Shown here one piece after another: positions 60,111 to 64,000 of a DNA stretch of 64,000 nucleotides. This DNA comes from Sphagnum magellanicum (taxonomy: Eukaryota > Streptophyta > Sphagnopsida > Sphagnales > Sphagnaceae). The position numbers were made by a program, and so were the translations under genes. The stretch covers positions 7,874,001 to 7,938,000 of the forward strand of contig CM038915.1 in assembly GCA_021904315.1 (NCBI GenBank). Direction: 5' to 3'. Position 1 is the first letter of the stretch. Each line of letters opens with the position of its first letter. The notes beneath the pieces were generated by a model, which saw nothing but the letters and a program-made list of their open reading frames with translations, did not search any database and was not told the DNA's origin.

Positions 60111-60480
60111 TGTTTTTCTTCTAGTGAACCCATGTTCAATATGAAACATTTTTCCATCTTTGCAAAATTTGAAGTGAGTGTGCTCATTAAGTTTTTATTA
60201 GCTCAATGGTAGGCATTTTCCATGTCCATTTTGTGTGTGGTTAATGAGCCATGGTAACCCTAACCCTAGAACATGTAATCTAATTAATGTTTCCCTATAA
60301 TGGGTAATCTACATAGACAGTTGAACATCTCACAACAAAACCCTAGCCTTAATTAAACCCTAAAATGTTAACCTTGATTCATAATATTAAACCAAGGTCC
60401 ATTGTTCCTTTTCAATCAAAATATATTTTACAAACTACTTAACATTGCCACATGGCATGTTTCTATTCCCCCATCTTTTC
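60111..60480. other. No gene recognised
   Basis: AT-rich, with a short telomere-like CCCTAACCCTA at about 60256-60267. No coding signal. Confidence 0.4.
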
Positions 60481-60640
60481 ACTACTAGGAAAGTGTGGTG
60501 TAGTTCAGTAGGCTATTTCACTGTGTAATTGTAAAAGTGAATTAAGTTCACCATAATTTCACTGTCCTTACCTTCACTGGTGAAAATGGTTCACTATATG
60601 GTGTAAATGTTTACTAAGGGTGAAGTTTGTTTACTAGGTT
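60481..60640. mobile_element. CACTA-type left terminus with subterminal repeats
   Basis: Begins CACTACTAGGAAAGTGTGG, a CACTA-class terminal sequence. Within the next ~130 bp TTCAC or GTGAA occurs about eight times in both orientations, the clustered subterminal motif arrangement to which EnSpm-type transposases bind. The flanking trinucleotide is TTT. The right end is not in the window; three gene fragments follow inward. Confidence 0.6.
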
Positions 60641-60792
60641 TGTTTTTTTTAACATTATTAAAATAATTATTGAAAAATCTCTAGTTAATTGGGTTCAGGG
60701 CATTAGTAAATGAATTAATTAAATGTGACATATTTTATCTATATATTCCCATTTCAAGCATTGATCATGCGTTTGATGATTCTTTCCACCTA

Positions 60793-62044
60793 CATGTTGG
60801 ACCAGAGCCTACAACAGATCGATTTGTTGTGGTTATGGTGGGTGCTCAGTGTGTTATAATAATATGTTTCCACTTATGTTTGGGTAAAGGCATGGGGATG
60901 AGACGTTAACAAGGTTGAAATTTATGCAATATTCAGATTCTCTTATTGCAGCTGAGTTGCAAAACACATTAAATTTGGAAATGGTTACCGGGGCTTCAGG
61001 AAGGCGCTGATGAGCGCAGCATACCAGGCAACAGAATTGCAGTACAAGGAAATATGCCATTCACTGGCCTGACTAAGTTTGGTGGGGCCTTCCTCTCGAA
61101 GTTTGAATGCTCCCAAATCCCACACCCTGTAGATTGTTATCAACTGTCTTTAAATGCCTTTATGGTGTATGTAAAAGCATTTGACAAATCTAAGTATGAA
61201 AGCCAAGGTGGGCTGATGGAATCAAGTGTTGCAACATTTGTTGGAGCATCTTACTTTTGTTGACACACCTGGAGTACTCTCTGGTGAGAAGCAACACACA
61301 CAAAGGAGCTATGAGTTTACAGGTGTGACAGAGTGGTTTGCAGCCAAGTGTGACATGATTCTTTTGCTGTTTGAATGCCGCAAACTGGATATCAGTGATG
61401 ATTTCAAGAGGGTCATCATGTCCCTGCATGGTCAAGATGACAAGATCCGTGTTGTCTTGAACAAAGCTGACCAAGTTGGCACCCAACATGTAAACTGCAC
61501 AGCCTCATCAGTTGGTTCAGCATACAAACATTATGCTATATGGTAGGGTTCAGTAGTATGATGTTTGGTGTTATGTGCCTGTGCAGCTAATGAGGGTCTA
61601 TGGGGCACTTATGTGGTCACTTGGCAAGGTTCTCAAGACACTTGAAGTGATGATGCGAGTCTACATTGGGTACTGTGGTCCACCATCTTGACTCATCTTT
61701 GGCATTTTCAGGGTTTCTTTTAGCAGTGTTGTTTCAAGTCAAGCATTGACAATTCGTTGTGTGCAGGTCATTCAATGATAAGCCAATTAATGAAAACCAA
61801 GTTGGGCCAATTGGGAAGGTCCTGTTTGAGCAGGAGCAGAATGACCTTCTGGATGATCTGAAGGATATTCCAAGAAAGGCTTGTGATCGGAAAGTAAGAG
61901 CTCCCCAAGGAATGGTTATTTTTACTGCCTGATCTGATTTAAACCTGATTTGGCTGATTTTTTTTTGCGGTTGTGTTGAGTGAGCAGATCAATGAGTTTG
62001 TGAAGCATGCAAGAGCAGCCAAAATCCATGCTTCCTTCCTAAAG
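60793..62044 (+). pseudogene. EHD1-like: EHD-family (EH-domain) membrane-remodelling ATPase fragment
   Basis: Exon-like blocks match the dynamin-type G domain of plant EHD proteins, which act in endocytic recycling. 60793-60837: VGPEPTTDRFVVVM. 61000-61128: GADERSIPGN, then FLSKFECSQIPHP. About 61238-61489: HLTFVDTPGVLSGEKQ and VLNKADQV. 61587-61669: LMRVYGALMWSLGKVL. 61767-61893: DKPINENQVGPIGKVLFEQE. 61988-62044: INEFVKHARAAKIHA. Introns keep GT/AG except before the third block, where no AG precedes LLEH and the nearest upstream AG shifts the frame. The P-loop exon upstream, the EH domain and the C-terminal part are missing. One extra residue sits near VMMRVYIG. A captured, non-functional fragment. 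Confidence 0.88.
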
Positions 62045-62081
62045 GTAGTATTTTGTCGTGGGATTGGGAATCGCAGCTCCA

Positions 62082-62156
62082 ATGCGGTCGTTTGCGCAGG
62101 TGGCTTCGGCCGAAGAGATTGTGGTGCCTTCGCGAGTGGTCCAAATTGATGGCCTG
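62082..62156 (+). pseudogene. eIF3h-like: Translation initiation factor eIF3h, first-exon fragment
   Basis: A 25-codon open exon, starting at an ATG with MRSFAQVASAEE and ending in SRVVQIDGL directly at a GTACGT donor. The RVVQIxGL motif precedes the MPN domain in plant eIF3 subunit H, and its length and position fit the N-terminus of that protein. No further eIF3h exons follow; a RABE gene segment begins ~310 bp on. Short, so the call rests on one motif plus correct start and donor placement. Confidence 0.6.
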
Positions 62157-62467
62157 GTACGTGTTCCGTTCACATGCTCGCGATCGATTCAGGTTTGGAG
62201 AATTCGCTCCTGTTTTTGTTCTTGGGGGGGGGGGGCTGTGAAACTGGGGTTTTGAGGGTTATACTATGGGCTGGTTTTCTCGTGGTCTACGCAAATGGCG
62301 TGTTGTGATAGTGTTTTCTTTTTTTTGATAAGCCACTCCTTGGATGGATATTTGACTGCAGATATTAGGTTTCCGTGTGCAGTGCGGGTAGGCACGCGCG
62401 TTGAGAGTCTGCAGAAGAGATTGCAGCAGCGACGGGGGTTTTGCGGTTGGGGGGAAAATAGCGTAAG
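62157..62467. other. Intron/leader sequence between captured fragments
   Basis: GC-richer than the surroundings, with a run of 12 G (62224-62235). The right part (GCAGAAGAGATTGCAGCAGC and after) looks like the 5' UTR of the RABE gene; the left part may be eIF3h intron 1. Confidence 0.4.
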
Positions 62468-63332
62468 ATGGCAGCACCAGGAGGAGGAGCAAGAGGTCGA
62501 GCAAATTATGATGAACTCATCAAGTTGCTCTTGATTGGGGATAGTGGTGAGTTATGACATTCTTTCATGTATTTTTTCTTTCACGCACATCCTTTGCTTG
62601 TGTTCAGTACATGGGATGGATCTGCAGATCTGTGCTAATTGTCTTCTACCCTTGTGAAGCATGTTACTGTCAACTGAATCGTCAGGGTCCTTTTCAGGCT
62701 GGTTTATGCATTCTTCAGAGGCTGAAAGCATGGAGACTTATTTTGGCAGGTGTGGGAAAGAGTTGCCTGCTCCTTCGGTTTTCTGATGACACCTTCACGA
62801 CCAGTTTCATCACTACCATAGGGCATGTGTATCTTATTTTCGTGGGCAGGTTCTGCATGTGGAATTGATGGCAGGCAGGGCTCAATGCAGTGCATTTGTG
62901 GTGATTAACAAGGTTTCTTCATCTGAACTGTGATCACTGCATTTCAGGATTGACTTCAAAATCAGGACCATTGAGCTTGACAATAGGTGCATAAAGCTCC
63001 AGATATGGGATATAGCTAGACAAGGGCGTTTTCGCACAATCACAAACAGGTTGGGACTGCTTACTGTCTATGTTGTAGTCTGGATCTCCAAAACTACTGT
63101 AGAATGATTGATTGCTGTATTGCAGTCTTCATACCATTTCTCTTGCCTTTGTGGATGACTATGAAATCTGATGGAGCTAAGTCTGTGCATTGTCCAACAT
63201 TTTTGTTTTAAGGCAGTGATATTTCTTTGTGAAATCTCAATAGCTCCATCCCTGGATTCTTTGCAGCATACTATTGAGGTACAATGGGTATTCTATTGGT
63301 TTACGATGTTACAGACGAATCCTCTTTCAACA
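62468..63332 (+). pseudogene. RABE1-like: RABE1/Rab8-type small GTPase, 5' part, disabled
   Basis: Exon 1 62468-62546 (ANYDELIKLLLIGDSG), exon 2 62750-62822 (P-loop [19 protein letters not shown]), exon 3 62948-63049 ([16 protein letters not shown]) and exon 4 63267-63332 (MGILLVYDVTDESSFN) match plant RABE/Rab8 GTPases of post-Golgi traffic. Damage: the switch II motif WDTAGQERF reads WDIARQGRF, losing the invariant Gly. One extra A before the third donor (ACAAACAG) shifts the frame. Exon 4 has TGA where Arg is expected in AYYRG. The second intron has a GC donor (GGGCATGT). The remaining exons (NKxD, SAK and the prenylated tail) are not found in the window. Confidence 0.88.
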
Positions 63333-64000
63333 GTACACATTCTCTTGCCATCCAAACTGTGCCAAACGCTATGTGTCCTTTGTGCAGTCAAGTCCTGGTG
63401 TTGTGCCCTAAATCAAGAGCATGAATTGTTGCTAAGATTCATTTGGGCAGCAGAATTGTCTACAGTTGTTTTGTTATATAGGGAGAATTGCAATATTAGC
63501 AATATTTTGCTACATTTTAGTACCCTGAAGTGCTCATTGTAGATGTATCAAGGTTTTGCAACAATATTTCAGTACTGCTGGAATACTTCAGGTGGTGCAA
63601 GGTGCTGGGGCAGTTTGGTTTGCAGTGTTTCTTTGTCCAATTGCCCAATTATTATATTGTATCACAATGAGGCTGAGGGTTGAGCTGGATGGTTGCCTCT
63701 AGATATCAGAAATTGGATCAGAAACATTGAGCTACATGCTTCAGACAAGTAGCCCTTTTAGTTTGCGCATCCAATGGCACAAAATCATTCAATATGGTGG
63801 TTATTTATAGGGTAGAAATGCCCATCATCGAATATGTACCTATCACTGAACACTTTTCAATATTTCCTTAGATTTTGGTGGAAAGGAGACCAGGAGCTTC
63901 CTCTTTCCTTCTCTTGGTTATAGATAACAATTCCTGACAGAGACTTGGTTGCCTATGAACAGAGTTGTGGAGTGGAAGAAGAAGATGAGGTTGAGGCTGA
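63333..64000. other. No exon recognised
   Basis: Follows the GTACAC donor of the last RABE exon. I searched for the next RABE segments and did not find them. The last ~70 bp has an Asp/Glu-rich frame (VEEEDEVEA) that could be the start of another fragment. Confidence 0.35.

Overview
This is nuclear DNA of a land plant with a large, transposon-rich genome. It contains intron-bearing genes of plant type, Ty3/gypsy and Ty1/copia fragments, solo LTRs, a Mutator-like element and several CACTA-type termini. I cannot place the lineage; the low gene density and the transposon content would suit a gymnosperm, fern or bryophyte. All calls come from reading the sequence, with no database search.

0-7.2 kb: a decayed Ty3/gypsy element (integrase plus a broken downstream reading frame), cut by two solo LTRs of one family that each keep a perfect 5-bp target duplication, then the right end of a CACTA-like element.

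7.2-45.5 kb: the core of the window is a head-to-tail array of four copies of a unit that was originally about 7.9 kb. Each unit has two divergent coding segments. On the plus strand is a two-exon gene for a 324-residue MDR-family NADPH oxidoreductase (trans-2-enoyl-CoA reductase / quinone oxidoreductase type). It is intact in units 1, 2 and 4, and cut down to its last ~75 codons in unit 3. On the minus strand is a decayed, intron-containing gene that reads like a Crypton/DUF3504-type tyrosine recombinase. Between them lie an ~80-bp minisatellite, telomere-like motifs, a small conserved minus-strand ORF and a TATA box. Later insertions make the units unequal: a solo LTR at a duplication junction (16.6-17.5 kb), a 4.27-kb Mutator-like element with a 9-bp target duplication (22.0-26.3 kb), and an LTR-derived composite with inverted ends at the same site in two units (28.1-30.6 and 37.1-38.8 kb), one copy of which holds a further nested LTR.

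45.5-60.4 kb: mostly non-coding and AT-rich. It holds a copia reverse-transcriptase scrap, a fifth antisense and degenerate copy of the reductase, a complete 1.13-kb non-autonomous CACTA element (TAT target duplication), AT-rich degenerate repeats, TACC-type palindromic repeats and a small GC-richer element.

60.5-64 kb: a CACTA-type left terminus with dense TTCAC/GTGAA subterminal motifs is followed by co-oriented fragments of three unrelated host genes that keep their introns: an EHD-family ATPase, the first exon of eIF3h, and a RABE/Rab8-type GTPase with disabling changes. This looks like a gene-capturing (Pack-CACTA) element whose right end lies outside the window.
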